Positions 34,547 through 48,378 of a stretch of 64,000 bases of DNA are shown here, in pieces; position 1 is the stretch's first letter; every line of letters begins with the position of its first letter. The notes below the pieces were generated by a model. It did no database searches. It worked only from the letters and a program-made list of their open reading frames with translations, and was not told the origin of the DNA. The stretch is taken from assembly GCA_900312665.1 (NCBI GenBank), contig ONZQ02000016.1:453582-517581 (forward strand). Direction: 5' to 3'. This DNA is from Cephalotrichum gorgonifer. Taxonomy: Eukaryota > Ascomycota > Sordariomycetes > Microascales > Microascaceae. Position numbers and translations under genes: made by a program.

Positions 34547-37500
34547 TCGTGATTTCGCTCCGGGACAGGAACCCGCATGCTCCGCCGAAGAAAGCCTCAG
34601 GTATATCGGGCCGTGTCATCGTACCTGTTTGTCTCTCCTCGAATGCGGACCCGGGGGTGTCTGCCGGCGGATGTGACGTCGAAGGGGCGAGTCGCACCCC
34701 GGTAGAGTCACATTATGGGGCAGGGCCAGGCGTGCGTCCTGTGGGTTGATTGGCAAGGAACGGCCGATGTCGTCGAGGTGTTTGACAGATGCAGTGACTG
34801 TCAAGCCTGGTTTGACCACCTGCAGGCTGTGGATGGGCAAGCTGGATGAGCAGCACCCCAGACTCAAAGGGGGTTCAGTAAGAAGATCCATCACCAAAAC
34901 CGATCTCTCGGAGAAGAGAGAAACATCCCCTCCACTGCTCTACTCCACTACATCTCTCCCCGACCCGGTAGGACTTTAAGCCGGCCTTATCTAGGTATCC
35001 ACTTTGTGACAAGCCACTCCGTGAAACACAGTCTCATCCCATCTCATCTCATTCCGCACTCTCCTGTTCATGAAGACTATTCCCGACCAAAAGCGATACA
35101 CGCGTAGCGGTCTGCACGCCGAACAAGAAAAAAAAAATTCAGATGCGACCTCACCTCCGGATCGGACAGATGGGGTCGGTGGGACAATGGATCAGGAGGT
35201 CATGGGTGGCCTAGAACCTGCCCAGGTTGAAGGTAGGAACTTTTTTTGCAGGTTAACCAAACTGTTGCGGCTCCACCGCCCCGTCGTCCCCACCGGCTAC
35301 CCGCCGAAACACTACTGTTGGCCCTGCCACTGAAGAACGGGCGTGGGGACTTCTTTTGTAAGATGTTAGTAAATCCTGAGGGCGACCCTTAATCTTGGGG
35401 TGGAGTGAAGGGGGTGAAGGGGGGTTATACCCGGATGCTCAGGGGGGGGGGAGAAAACAACCCACCGTCTTACTTTTTATTTTACTTCGCGTGTATGAAG
35501 ACTCTTTGGGGGGTGGGGAAAGCGGGACAGGGGGTAGACCTACATCAGATTATGGAAGAAGGAACCAGCACCTACACTAACAACAGGGTCCAATGATCTC
35601 CAAGAGCAAAGGCCCAGACTGTCGAAGCAAAATAACTCTGGGACAAACTGCCGATCTCATGCCCCCATCCCCATGAGGGAAGAACAAGGTGTAAATTGCC
35701 CCTCTATGCGTAGGGCTTGCCGTCGGCACGGCTCATACCTCGGCCCCCAATTCCCAGGGGTCTTCTTTTACATAGAGGCACTTCCTCCTCGTCCCCTTCT
35801 GTTGTTGACACTGGGACATCTGGGGATCGGGGGGAGGGGGGGGCGTGCAGGGAGGGATGCTGCAAGCTGCAGCACAGCGAAAAAGTGATCGTCATGGTGC
35901 TCTTCGAAGAAAGAAATTTGCACTGCACCGCGCTTGCGCTACAAAGCGGTGTGTTCTGCCTTCGAGCCCCTGAACTTCCTAATGGGAAGAGAACTCGCGG
36001 AGAGGTAACCCGGCAGATGATTGCATATCCCAACGCTCGTACTCGTACTCAAACTTGTGCGAATGCCGGCCCACAGGAAACATAGAGAAGGAAGGAGAAA
36101 TGTGGGGTTAGGGAAGAGCAAATCGCAGATCTCGTTCATCTCCCGAAGATAAATAACCGCTGGAACAGGCGCCGACTCCGCCCTCCCGCTTTGCTCATTC
36201 GTATTACTCGTCCAAGTCAAGGACTCGCTCTTGTGGGGGGCACCAGCGCGCGATGTCACTCTGGACTGTCAACGAACACCTGTCAGCGCAGGTGGAGAAA
36301 AAAAAAACCATAACAGTGACATTGCATGTGAAGTAGTTATCAATGCTTTGTCGTGGAGAAGGACGCCAAGAACCTGTGGGGATAATTCGTTTGTTAGCCA
36401 CCAACCCCGGAGCAAAGTATCCCGAAAGCATCCTCGTTCGGCGACTATTCGTAAAACAGAGTCCCCAGTTAAACACCTGTTGACAGACAGCCTTGAGCAA
36501 GTAAGTAGCATTTGGGAGACACTTCAAGTCTGACTCCCCCGGTTTCCGCGTCCTTCACTTCCGAAAACGGGGAAGGTACTAGCCCGCTGTCCTGCAGCCA
36601 GGACCTCGGTACCGTTGCCAAATGGAACAATCAGGCACTGGTTTTATCGGGGGGGCGGCACGGTAGAGCGAGGAATGCCGGCGGAGAGAGCCTAATTTAC
36701 AGGGTGAGTGGACCTTCTCATAATACAAGCATTCCATATACCTTGGTTGCTGGATAGCTTCGGGTGTCCTAACTCTGAATGGTGTAGATCGACGCAGGAT
36801 GAGCCCTTGGGGTGGTTATATTGAGGCAACGGCATGATAGCAGCAGTACCGTACCCCGTGCGCGACAGAATAGAAACCCTTCTTGCATCTCAATCTTGGA
36901 TGGTAGGAAAATCGCGTCTACTTGTCGGTACGGCGCAGAACTCCAGTGGGTCATGACTCTTAACTAAACAGTGGCTCGGATTTTGCAGTTTCGCGCCGCC
37001 ACCACCTCCCCGCAAAAATCTGTCGGGGATCCTGCCTACGGGCTCGTGACCCGAGGGAGGAGCCGGGTCAACACTCCAAGACGACAACTAATAAAGGGGC
37101 CGAGCAGCCACCAGGCGTTGAATGCGGGGGCATAAGGGCGCTTCCGTGCGGGGTAGAAGGACGCCATGGGGTAGTACCTCCGAGTACTAATATTAAAGGG
37201 TACATGTAAGCTCAATTCGGGCGACCAGACCACATCACGAGGGTCCAAATGTCGGGGGGCGAAAGGTCATCATGAGAAAGGCAAGGTGCTCGCGACGACA
37301 GCCCAACCCGGATAGAAGGAGGGAAAAGGGGTACTCATACTATGCTCACCCAGAATTCACCCCGACTAGCAAGAACCGTAAACCTGGAGGGTCGCAACAA
37401 GCCGCAGGTGTACCAGAATTTGACAAGCGTGCAATATAAACGACCCAAGGCCATGAATATAACCGAGCTGCTGACCCCACCCTCCAATTCGAAGCGTCCC

Positions 37501-40500
37501 TTTGGGCTTCTGGCAGCATACGGCGTCGTACGTCGGTGGTGATGGTACAACTTTCGAAAAGAGTCAGTGCTGTTACTGACCTCGGTTCGGACTCACACGC
37601 CCGCATCTCGCAAGCGCTGTCGTAACCTCCGTCGTGGTTTTAGAAAAGGGAAAGAGGTTGGGGGGGGATGTGCGCTTGAAGGTGAAACCGCAGTACGTAC
37701 TCGCCTTTAGGCTACAAGCCCCCAGCTGCAACGAGTTCGCAAATTCCTTCCCGCCTTTCCGACGTGCAGGTATTACGTAGCACAACAACGTCTGTAGCGG
37801 GGCTGGGTGTGACTTTGGAGCCACGAGGACCCACTTTAGGTTCGAGTTGGCCTGGAGTGGGTAGATCGTAGGGCGCGAGGCCCCCGAGCGCCGGTTTGGG
37901 GAGTCCAGGTTAGCCTGGGTTGTGGGGTTGAGATGGACGGCTCACCCGCTGAGTGTGGTGCTTGGACGATGGATCCGATCAAAGATACGAGATTAACTAG
38001 ACCGGCTCTTGTCCGCGCTTGGACGTGTACTTTGAAGACTGTGGTATCAGATATGGCCAAGGGTAGCTCTGGCGGGATGGAGGCCCATGTGCCGGCGAGG
38101 TCCTGTATTAGTGTCTCCCCATAACAGGGTTTGAGCCAATGAAGCTGGTCGTCTCTCCTCCCCGCATGGAGTGTCAGATGTGGCCTGCATCGATGAAGAT
38201 CTCTTGACTGGTGGCGATCTCTTGACAGATGGGGAAGATATCCTCACATCCCCACATCCCCACGACCGATGTGATGCAACCATCATGATACCAGCTTCTT
38301 CATGCCGTCCTTGTAGTACTTGCACTGGAAGGTAGTCTTGCTCAAAAGCGTCCCGTAAACGCGATACGAGTACCTTGCCTTCTCGTAACCTTGCCCCAAC
38401 CCGGCTCAAACCACATGTCGAAATTGCTTCTGTCCGGACGCTTGGTTAAGGCAGATCACCAGGCGCGCCAAAATAGAGTCAGGGACAGGCGAACCATGGA
38501 ACTGTGTTGAGACTGTTCCACGCCGCCCTCGGCTCCATGAAATCCTGGTCGCTTCACTTGCGTCCTGCCGATTACGGGAGGGATCGCCGGCAGTGGCCGA
38601 CAAGCTAGACCAATATTGGGCGGTCCTGGTGTTACCATTCAGTTGGGCGTCCTAGTGGCGTCGCCCGCGCGTGGCTTGTGTGGGGTTAAGATGTGTTTAG
38701 CCGGAGGGAGAGGGGCTGATGGTGCTGAGAAGGAGGGTCGTGCGGTTGAGTGAGTGGTGTGTACCCCGGTATTGTGAGCAAGGGAGACCTGGGGTGCGTG
38801 GATGTCAGGGCCGGCTGCATGTCGCCGCGGACCTCGACTCGCATATTACCGAGAGGCACTCTCGGGCTTATCCCTGCTCCAGGATTAGCTCTAAAGTATT
38901 TTGCGAATTATCACTCACATGGCTGCTGGCATGCTCCCGCACCTAATATATTAGAGCCGTAGAACCAAGCTCCTCCTATATTATGAGCTTATTATATTCT
39001 TGTCTTCGCCACCCCTCTAATGGAACCGGATCCGTTCATGGCTGGACAAGTCAGCGGTGACTAACCTCTCTAGCTCTGCTGGCATCCCGAATGGTGGGAA
39101 GGGGGGTAGCGTAGAGGAGGACCAAGCAAACACCTCGCTCTTCAGGATGGATCTGCGTCCCTACACTGACCCATCCTCGGACACTGGGCACGCTGTGCTT
39201 GTCCCCGTACGTCCAGGCTTCGCGATGGAAGCCTGTAATGGGTGATGATCTTCATTGTGGCGGCGCTTGCTCCTCCAGTTCCTAACACTATGTAGTAGCG
39301 TCCACTTCGGGAGCACTAAGGTGGGCTTTTCTCGGCCCCTCTCTGGCTGACAGTCGCGGAACGATCGTCAAGAGGCTACCTCGCTTTCTAGAAGGTGCAG
39401 AGGTAAGTGTGCTCAGGGGTGACTGCGGGGTCCCCGTCCCTGTCCCCCCAGGCATGCGGGCGTGCGGGTGTGCGGGCGTGCGGGGATGTGGAGTTGTGGA
39501 GGCCCGTAGCGCAAATGTCAGGCCACGCATCATGCCCAAACCGTCAACTCTGGTCTTTCACTTGACTGAGTTTGGAATGTGTTATCTGGTCGGTACCAGC
39601 CAGAAGGGGGAGGGGAGACGAGCCGATGTCCGGGAGAGCTGGCCAAATGGCAAATGACCACTGGCAAATGGAAGGTTTGCATTGTAATTTGAGAATTTCG
39701 GTTGGGCAAGAGAAGCTTTCCATTTCGGGTGTTGATTATCGCTACCGCTGTACATAAGGTACGTACTCGTAGTACTTCTCGTAGTACTTCGCTTCGTCCC
39801 TGCCGAGAGAGAGAGCCTTGGACTCTTCCAGGTTGAGATGAGATGAAAGGCGGCAAGTGCCTCCAGCATGGCACAGCCCACACAGCAAGAGCCACCCACC
39901 CAAACCTGCTCGTGAAGATTATCCATGAAATTAATCGAATCGGGAAGCCGGGCCCAATCTCGTGCTCGCCTTTGCCAGTGTCGAACAACCAGGCCACCAA
40001 ACTGCCATCGACACTAGTTTCATAGTAGTATTAACTAACTGGATCGGGGCTCTGATTCACGACTCTAATAATACTCGTACATTTATGCCCTGCAGAGATC
40101 GTCGCAGTCGGCGTCTCGCTTCATCCCATTAATCTCGTGGCCCAATACTTGTAATGCTTCTCCTGGGCGATGGTCCGACGCAGATACCACTCCTGTGGAT
40201 CATTGAACGCTGATGGCGATATGTAAATCCATACCATGCCTGCTGCCGCTGTCTGTCGAGACCATCCATGGTTCGAAAAAAGCTTGGACGACCGGGAACC
40301 GTGTTATTCGAGGAAGGTGGTACCCTCAAATTAATTGGACTTCGTCAGGCAATATGGTGGCACTTGTCCATCTAATTCAAAGCACCAGGAACGACCCCAT
40401 CGCAGAGAAAGAGCTGCCCAGGTGCGAGATGTTGAGGCAGCTTTGAACCAGGCTTCGTTCCCTCTCGTTGTGGGAAAGACGGAGGGTGGACATCCCGAGG

Positions 40501-43308
40501 TTCTCCAACGCCAATTTAGGCGAGACCAGCTAGACCCTGGCTAATTTAGACTGGAAGTGGAGCCACGCGCGAGCCGGACGGCCAAGCCGGATGACGGTGA
40601 GGAGGAGACTCGGTTGAACCTGGGTCCGACAAGAGTAAATTTGAGTCACAGGGCCTTGATAATGCGTGATGCCACCTCCAAGTGCGGGTAATACAAAATA
40701 CAAGCCCTTATGATATCTCATTCTCATACAGAGAAGCTGGGCGGAACGGTGCGTCCGGGAGGCTGTGCTAAACAATATATGGTAATAGCAGGAGGACCCC
40801 AGATCGGGCCGTGGACACATCCCATGCATTGTCTACATACCATGGCCGCCCCGCTCGCATCTTTGTTCATTTTTGGATGCGGTGTGTCATTCTTCAGTAA
40901 TCTTATGAGTACTCGCAGAAAGTAAGCAGCCATAGGATTCTAGAATTTGTGTAGAATAATAACCTATAAGAGTACAAGTACAACCACGACGACTGTCCCG
41001 ATTCCCAAAACGGGCCAGGGCCTGTGCTCCTGAGAGAAAAGGAGGGTCGTTCTTTCCTCATATAGCACATTCTCACCCCACTGGCCCACGTGTGGGCCCA
41101 GAGACGACACAATTTGAACTCCCGGGATACCCAAACGGATCCCGCTGGCCCCTTCTAATTATTACCAGTGATGATATCTACTCGTAACTTCGCGAGTACC
41201 GGTCAGTGACGAACAAATAATGCGCGTAACCGCCCGTCAGGAACGTTCTCCATCACCCCTGCATCTCCTGTCTGGAGTGAGCGCCCGTCTTCAACCCCAA
41301 CTCCCAAACATCAGGCGGCGTCTGTCATCTCAGTCCACTCGTCACATCTTGAGGACGCGGACTAGGACCGTCGGTGGCCCATCCTAGCCCCTTCATTCCG
41401 TTTCATTACTACTTGTATGGACAGCCAAGCTGCTGCTCCCTGCCCCTTGCTCGGTACTTAGCGCTGTCCTCTATTATTACTACGTACTCATCTCAGATCT
41501 GAACTGAACTCGTTTCAACTTTCCATAGCGCCACGCAATTGCCTATTTCGGTACGTCCCTGCAAGCTTCTTTGGTCCATGTTCTCCACCATTCTGCTTCT
41601 AGCGCCCTTTTTCAGCCTACCTTCCCCATGGAACCCGCGGCGTCGTTCCTGAGCCCGATACTCCGGATTTATTAGTCGGGCCACCTTGCCTGGGTCCATC
41701 CGTCACAAGGATCTGAGAAGGCCTGGCCCTGGTGCTGGTCCAGTTCCGAGTACAGTTCGCGCCTCGCCCCGTCTCTCCGGCCGCTCTTCTCCTTCTTTTT
41801 GCAGGATCCACAATGATTGACAGGCGCAACTGGCACTAACTAGATGTTGACGCCCAGGGAGGATCCTCACACCTGCCATTCACACTAAATCTTCTAGCCC
41901 CGTTACGCCCAAGAGGACCGTGAACGAGAGGCCGGTTGCCTGGACTCGTACAGCGCACAAGCCACCCGAATGAGGACATTGTTCTTTTGATTCGGTACGG
42001 AACGCGAGAGTTTGTGAATTACTCGGGCGCATCTACGAGTACGAGTACCGCACCCATCACCTCGCACCTTTGCACTCTACGAGCGCGAGTATTACGAGGG
42101 CTACGGGATCTCGGGGCTTTCGGGATTCCTCTCCTTCCTGTCATAATAATACTCTCATAACCCACGAGGGCACCTTAATTCGGCACCGTCGCTGTTCTCG
42201 GCTCGACCTCCGAACAGGTAAGAATGCCCCACTTTTCCTTCATGAGAGCAATGAGCACAGATTTCTGGTCGACTCTCCCCACCTGCAACCGCTGTCTGGT
42301 GTTCCCCCTCCTTCACGATCCCTTCCCAGCCAATGATGTCCCTTCCCCACTCACCCTGCACCCCATCCCCCATGCCTACACTCGCATCGATGGCATCCTA
42401 ACCCTTGTCTTGTCTCCACCATCCTTCATCATCAGCTGTGGGCCCATCTCCATCGGCACGCCCTCCTCTCTCCCACACTCTTGCATGGCCCAGGGACATG
42501 CGGAGCACCCCTCATCTCCCTCCCACCAGAGTCTCGTTTTCCACTCGTACCTCCTATCCAAGCGCCGAGCTAATACCTTATTTCGCCTCCGTTACCAGTA
42601 GTTTTGGTGTATAGCGCCCCGTTAAGTGAACCTTCTCGCTTGTATGCCCCCTCCCTTCACCATCTTGCCCAAAGTCCCAGTCCAACCCCCCCCCCTTTTT
42701 TTCAGTTGCTCCACATCCCGCTAGTGCCCTTCCATTGCCCCCCTCTTCAGGTGTGGCATGTACTACACCCCATCGACTAACGCTCCCTCCCCAGTCATCC
42801 GAGTTTCTCTTTCGAGAGGACCCCTCAGGCCACGGTACCTCTGTCAACAACTACAATACGAGTACGACTACTCGTTCTCGTGCTCGGAAACGCACGGCTG
42901 TGGCCCATCTAGGAAGTAACATGGCCAGGGCTTTACAACACCCAGAACTGGAGCCATTCTCTTACCCTGGTCGTCGCTTCTAACTTCCCCACATCGTAGA
43001 TTAGATCTCCACGCCGGGGGGTGTGATCTGCTTCTCCTCTCCCGGGGTCCTTCATTACAAAATCGTCATCTCTGCCGCCCTGCCGTTCCCGACAATTGTT
43101 GGATCTCTTGGGATTTTATTTTTATATACTTGAGGAGTCGTCACCTACAAGAGCCTCCCTATTCTACCTCTTGCCAACCAGTGATACCTCCCCCAACCTT
43201 CCTTTACAGCCTCATTCCTCAACAACCTACGCTCATACTTAACCAAACGCCTCCCTCCCACCAGCTCTGAACCCGCCTCTCCTTCCTACCACCCCTTTGA
43301 TACTAGGT

Positions 43309-46300
43309 ATGACAGCTTCGGTCTTCATACCAATGAACGGAATGAACGGGCCTCCGATGATGAACGGCCCAGCCATGGCCGGCGTTTATCCCGTGGCGAT
43401 GCCGAGGGCTCAAGTCGGCATCGAACGGTTACCGTCGCGTCGAATGGGCACCGAGCCCCGAGAGTCGATGAACTGCAAGTCGTGCAGGAAGCGAAAGGTG
43501 CGTGGCAGACACACCCGCATGATGGGATGGTCTTATGAAAGTTCTGGTGTCTAATCCTGGTTGGATTAAAGATTAAGTGCAACCGACTTCGGCCGTCGTG
43601 CGAAGCCTGCCAGGTCTTCCAATGCCCTTGTATATATGGTAAGTCACGACCTTACTTCTAAGATTCTCGCGCTCCAAGACAGGGCAATGCACTTACGCGC
43701 GCGACCCCCCAAACCAGATGCCGTGCCGAAGAAGCGCGGCCCAAAGACAGACGTGCTAGAAGCTCTCCTGAAACGAGTCGACGGACTAGAGGCGAAATTG
43801 AAGGAGAAGAATTCCGAGTCACCTACTACAGCTTCCACCCCTGATTCAAGGGACGGCTCTCTCCCTGAGGGCGCTACCGGTGCAGAATTGGACAACAACG
43901 AGAGGCAACCCAAAAGGTTAGCCGTCGATACGACGGACCGAGTAGCAGAAGGAAATGAGCCGGTGATGTTCTCGCCTATCCCAGGAAGGTAAGAGGCGCC
44001 AGAACACGCCCCTCCCTCCCCAAAAAGAAAATCCCAGTCCTAAAACAAATTACAGGCCAGCGTCACCAGCCCAGGCAGAGGCTCTACTAGACACTTACTT
44101 CACTCGGTTCCACGCAAAGCCCTACTACATTCTCGACGAGTCTTCCGTACGACAGAGGCTTCAGCTCAACCAGCTGCCAGGCTTTCTCGTCCATGCTATA
44201 TATGCAGTTTCTTCGAGGTTCGCATTGTCTCGTCTCTCTCTCGGCAGGGCACTATACTTACAATACCAGGTTCACACTAGATCCCAGCGGATATCGCGCG
44301 GCGGTCCGGTCGAGTGAGGAGCATGCTTCTCTGTCAAGAAGGCAACTCGACATTGACGAGCCGTCCGTGGACGCCCTGCAAGCCCTTCTTCTCCTAGTAC
44401 TAGCGTTCACAGCAGCCGGGAAGGGCAAGAAGGCATATATGCTTATGAGTAAGTCGTGCCCTCAGACTTTCTCCCTGCTCAGTAGTTCAGTAGAAACTGA
44501 CGGAGTCTCCAAACAGCCAGTGCGGTGGGAATGGCCATGGCTCTCGAGATACATCGAGAGATAGATGTGCACGCCAGGATAACGCCGGTAGAAAGGGACG
44601 TTCGGCGACGCCTATTCTGGACCTGCTACCTCCTAGACCGGTTCCTAGCTTGTGGATCGAAACGACCGGCCTTGATCGCAGACAAGGCGATCCTTCTGCG
44701 GTTACCTTGCTGGTCGCCGAGCCAGTCGTCCCTCCCGGTCGAGGGAGAGTTCTTCAACTCGGGTTCGAATCTGCAGTACCTCGTGGGAAGCGGGAAGAAA
44801 TTCCAAGGCGGCACCGGTCTGCTCATCGACATCGCTCGCATACTCGACATAACCAACAGATACCTTGCGGCGGGCGGGGTAAAGGGCGACTCGCACTTCC
44901 CCTGGCACTCTCTCTCCAACCTGTCCAAGATCCGGCAGGACCTCGACACCTGGGCCTCGGGGACCGACGACCTCTTCTCGAACCCTACGGCGCTCTTTGG
45001 ACAGGCCGACTCCTCGGTGCTCGTTCTCAGCAAGCTCATCTACCACGTCATCCACTGTCTCATCTACCGTCCATTCCTCCCCATCGACCTCTCCGAGCTC
45101 GCCGGCACGGGCCAGCACCAGTCGTGGCAGATCGAGGCCACGAACCTCTGCTTCCTCCACGCCAATGCCATTGCCGAGCTCATCGAGTTGGGCAAGCAGG
45201 CGGGAACGATAGAATGGCCCGAGTTTGTGGGTTACTGCATCTGCACCGCGGGCACGGTGCACATCCACGGGGCACACTACCACAAGAGCGGGGTGCGCTC
45301 GGGCATGGAGGTGTTTAGCTCGTCGGCTGACCACCTCTCTATGGAGATGCAGCAGCTCAGCGAGCTGCGGTACGCGTGGGCTAGCGTGCAGCACCAGCGG
45401 GAGATCCTCCAGAGCATGTGCGGCGCGCACTCGGAGCTGGTCAAGTCCGTGGCGGCCGGGGGCGCCATGGGCTACTCTACCGCGTTCCAGCTGGAGGACT
45501 TCTTCGACCGGTACTCGAACATTGGGGGTGTGGAGGGGCACTCTTTCTCCTTTGACGCTGCGAACCTGTCGCTTTCGGATGCGACAGTCGACTTCATGGC
45601 CGATGCCTACAATGGAAATGATGTCTTCGCGCCTAGAACTGAGGTCAACGAGGGCCCGGTGCACCGGACGGCGCTGAAGAGGAAGAACACGGCACCGTCG
45701 GAGCGGCCGAGGCCGAACCTGGCGATGGAATTCATGCAGGGCCAGGTTAATGGGGCGAGGGCACGGGGCGTGTCATTCTCGGCCATGCCGCCGCCCCCGT
45801 CGCCCATGATGGCCACGCCGACGTCGATGAACGGCATGGAGGCGCACATGGGAAGGATGGAGCACCACCCGGGCGACCACCACCATAACAACAACAACAT
45901 GGGTTCCCCGGCGGGGTTCGGGATGACGCCAAACCAGACGGCGTCGCCCGTGTCTCCCATGGCCGGCAACGCGCACTTCGGCGGCTCGCCCGCATACGCG
46001 TACCCCCCTCCCACACCGGCCCACCCGAGAGTGGGCGGGCACGGGCAGGGGACGTACGAGAGTATGTTCGAGGACATGGAGCCCAACGGGTTCAACGCGA
46101 CGGCGTGGCAGGGGGAGGAGATGAGGGCGGCGCAGCAAGACGGCGGGGTGGCGATGTCGACGTCGGATGCGGGGAGCGCGGAGGAGAAGGACCCGTTCCT
46201 GTCGCTGCTGGAGCAGCTGGCGGAGAATGAGGGGAGGCAGGGAGGTGGACAGGGGATGGAGTTTGATTTCTTTGGGGGCGCAGAGGGACACCCACGGTAG
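43309..46300 (+). CDS. Zn2Cys6 transcription factor with fungal_trans domain, six exons
   Basis: The exons are 43309-43497, 43572-43638, 43718-43988, 44056-44217, 44270-44448 and 44517-46300, together 883 residues with phases that agree. The zinc cluster spans the first splice junction: CKSCRKRK, then IKCNRLRPSCEACQVFQCPC (from residue 56). It is followed by the basic KKRGPK and a short coiled-coil linker (VLEALLKRVDGLEAKLKEK). The middle-homology region includes HAIYAVSSRF, AYMLMTSAVGMAMALEIHRE and RRRLFWTCYLLDRFLACGSKRPALI, all hallmarks of fungal_trans. The C-terminus is disordered, rich in Met, Pro, His and Asn, and ends in an acidic, aromatic stretch suited to activation. Intron 4 (44218-44269) has a weak GTTCGC donor; the others are standard apart from GTGCGT in intron 1. 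ATG 43309 is preferred; ATG 43333 is possible. The target genes are unknown. Confidence 0.9.
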
Positions 46301-47780
46301 AAGGCTAGGGAGACTGAGGGATATGGATGCCCTATGTTATGTGTATGATGGATATTTGTTTTTTGGCCTGTGTTTGGAAACGAGGTTATGACATGACGCG
46401 AACTGTGAGAGTCTATGGCGGATAGGACATGGGTGTGAATAACTGGCAGCATGGCTTTAAAACATGATATTCTCTGTCCTATATAGATTTTTGTATCTTG
46501 ACACTTTTGCTCGTATGCTCTGTTGAAGCCATCGTGATGGAGAGGGGAGACAGTTGCTTCGCCCTCTTGTTCGTTCTCCCCTCGAGCCCCGCGCCTACCC
46601 GACTCAACTCAACCCAACCCAAGCCGGCCAGACTCTGCAATCCCCTCCGTTGTTCCCCTTAAGTTTTACTCTCTCGGGTGTCTTACTGTCTCCTATTCCT
46701 CGCTGGGAATACCCTGGCAGGGCGGGAGAAAAAAGGAGAAAAGGAAGAAAAAGGGAACCTTCTCTTCCTTCGGTTCCGTCTTTCCACGAAGCAATCTCGG
46801 AGATTTCTCGAATATAAATAGGGGCACAAGGGGAACGAAATTGCTCTGAACGGTGAGCGGAGCCGTAAGGGTAGGTTATTTTCGTCGCGAACATGTGATG
46901 GGGCGCGTTTCAGGGCGACAAACAAGCCGAGATGATGGAAAGGGGGGTCGAGAGGAGCAGGGTGTGAATGCGCTGTTGAGGCATCGATGTGTGGGGAGGT
47001 GCAGGAATGACGGGCCGGTGGGTCCAGAGGGGGAGTGCCGGTTTAAACTTTTAGTAAGATATAACGTACGTACATTCGTATTGATATATATACGAGGACG
47101 GGTGGGTACTAATAATACGGACGGAGTACCGGAATGGCATGGGTTTCACTTCTAGTGTTCTGGAATAGGGCCGTGGTTCTATGTTGTCGAACACGTGGGT
47201 CGGGTGGGGGTGGACCTGTGAGATTAAGGGACTAACAGAGGGTCGGCAATCTGGGATCTGGGGTCGAGGCGAGAGGATCTGCGAACGGGGATCAGGGGTC
47301 GAGGATCTGTATGTAAACGGGGCACTCCGAGCAGGGACGGGGGAAGGATGTATTGCCGGATCTGGAATGTCGGGCGAGTTGGGATATAGGGATTAAGCCT
47401 GGAGGATGACGGGTGGGGGGTCTTTGGGAGAGAGAGATGGCTTCAAAGAGCCAGTCATATGTTCATAGAGGAAAAGGGGGCGGGGGAGATGATTCTAGGA
47501 GAGAGCCACTTCTGGGAGCACATAGGGTTCCAAAGACGGACAAGCTGTTTGCTTTCTTTAGCACACATAAGCAGTTCAATTTTTCTTTTTCAAGCAAGAT
47601 CGATCCCTCCATCCTCGGGAGGAAATGATACCCTCTTCGTCTTTAGAGCCCTCCATGGGTAGCCTCCCTTCACCCACCACCACCTTTCCCCCCCTACAAG
47701 CCGCACCTGAGCATCACACCAGCTCGGTACCAAAGAAAGCGGCCAGAGCCGAAAGACGGAGGGGAGTTTAAGTCCCCAGC
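46301..47780. other. Convergent 3' spacer, no gene seen
   Basis: About 1.5 kb between the regulator (plus) and the VOC gene (minus). Short open frames lack protein-like composition. Several GGGATC/GGGGTCGAGG words recur near 47250-47300. Confidence 0.5.
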
Positions 47781-48378
47781 TTACTTCTGGCTCCACAAAC
47801 CCTGGACGTTCCCCTCCGTATCGACAAACCTAGCGTAGAATCCCATCTCGCCGGAGCCGATCATAGTCTTGGGCCTATCGGTACGTACGTCAGTCCCAAC
47901 TTCCCTTTCTCCTCATCCGGGGAAGGGTAATCAAGAAACCAAGAGGGGGAAAAAACAAAGAGCCAACTTACACATCAACCTTCCCCCCACCCTCCACCAC
48001 CTTCCCCAGCGTCTCATCAATGCTTTCCACGCAGAACGACGGCACGACGGTGTCCGGCTTCCCCACCGTCCCCGCGGCGGGCGCCTCCGCGGCGCCGCCG
48101 TCCTCCAGCTCGAGGAACGCCCCGCAGAAGCTCCCGCAGGAGAAGAAGTGGATGTTCTTCGCGCCGGGCGTGGTGGTCGGCTGCGAGCCGGAGGCGGACC
48201 AGCCCAGGACGGAGGTGTAGAAGGCCGATGCGCGGTCGGGGGAGCGGACCGGGATCTCGAGCCAGCAGAGCTTGCCGTAGTCCGGGGACTGTGAGGGACG
48301 TGTGTTAGTTTGGTGCAGACTTGGGGGGGAAAGGGGGAAGGGGGGACTTGCGCCGGATGTGTTGCTATCGAAGGCCAT
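47781..48378 (-). CDS. VOC/glyoxalase-fold protein, three exons, one probable GC-AG intron
   Basis: The exons are 48378-48352, 48288-47972 and 47874-47781, giving 145 residues. Exon 3 is joined through a GTAAGT...GATAG intron and supplies PKTMIGSGEMGFYARFVDTEGNVQGLWSQK, the classic end of a VOC-fold protein (YARFxDTEGNxxxLW). The core reads GKLCWLEIPVRSPDRASAFYTSVLGW, the first beta-alpha-beta unit of the fold. VOC proteins include glyoxalases, dioxygenases and resistance proteins. The usual first metal His is Cys or Leu here, and only the last Glu (DTEGN) is clearly kept, so metal-dependent chemistry is uncertain. The first intron (48351-48289) has the donor GCAAGT, a CTAAC branch 13 nt before CACAG, and 63 nt without a stop; retaining it would add 21 residues. 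Confidence 0.85.

Larger units (their letters stand above)
30361..43308. other. 13-kb gene-poor spacer
   Basis: I find no supportable gene in this stretch. Open frames up to about 260 codons, including the longest at 33637-34425 minus, are low in protein-like features and arise from strand-biased purine or pyrimidine runs. Strong G/A-rich blocks lie at about 30975-31025, 31475-31595, 33040-33175 and 34480-34546. A CA microsatellite lies at 31962-31986. Short GAAACAA repeats lie near 32388-32410. Base composition is otherwise mixed, without the extreme AT bias of heavily RIP-mutated DNA. I recognise no transposase, reverse transcriptase, terminal inverted repeats or LTRs. Confidence 0.5.

Noticed and set aside
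38040..38640. Short minus-strand frames near 38.1-38.6 kb (for example one containing TTFQCKYYKDGMKK) suggestive of a gene end
   Set aside because: The pieces are in different frames with stops between them, no plausible introns join them, and I recognise no family.
44702..45664. 320-codon open frame antisense to the Zn2Cys6 gene
   Set aside because: It lies opposite the fungal_trans domain, which is clearly coding on the plus strand.
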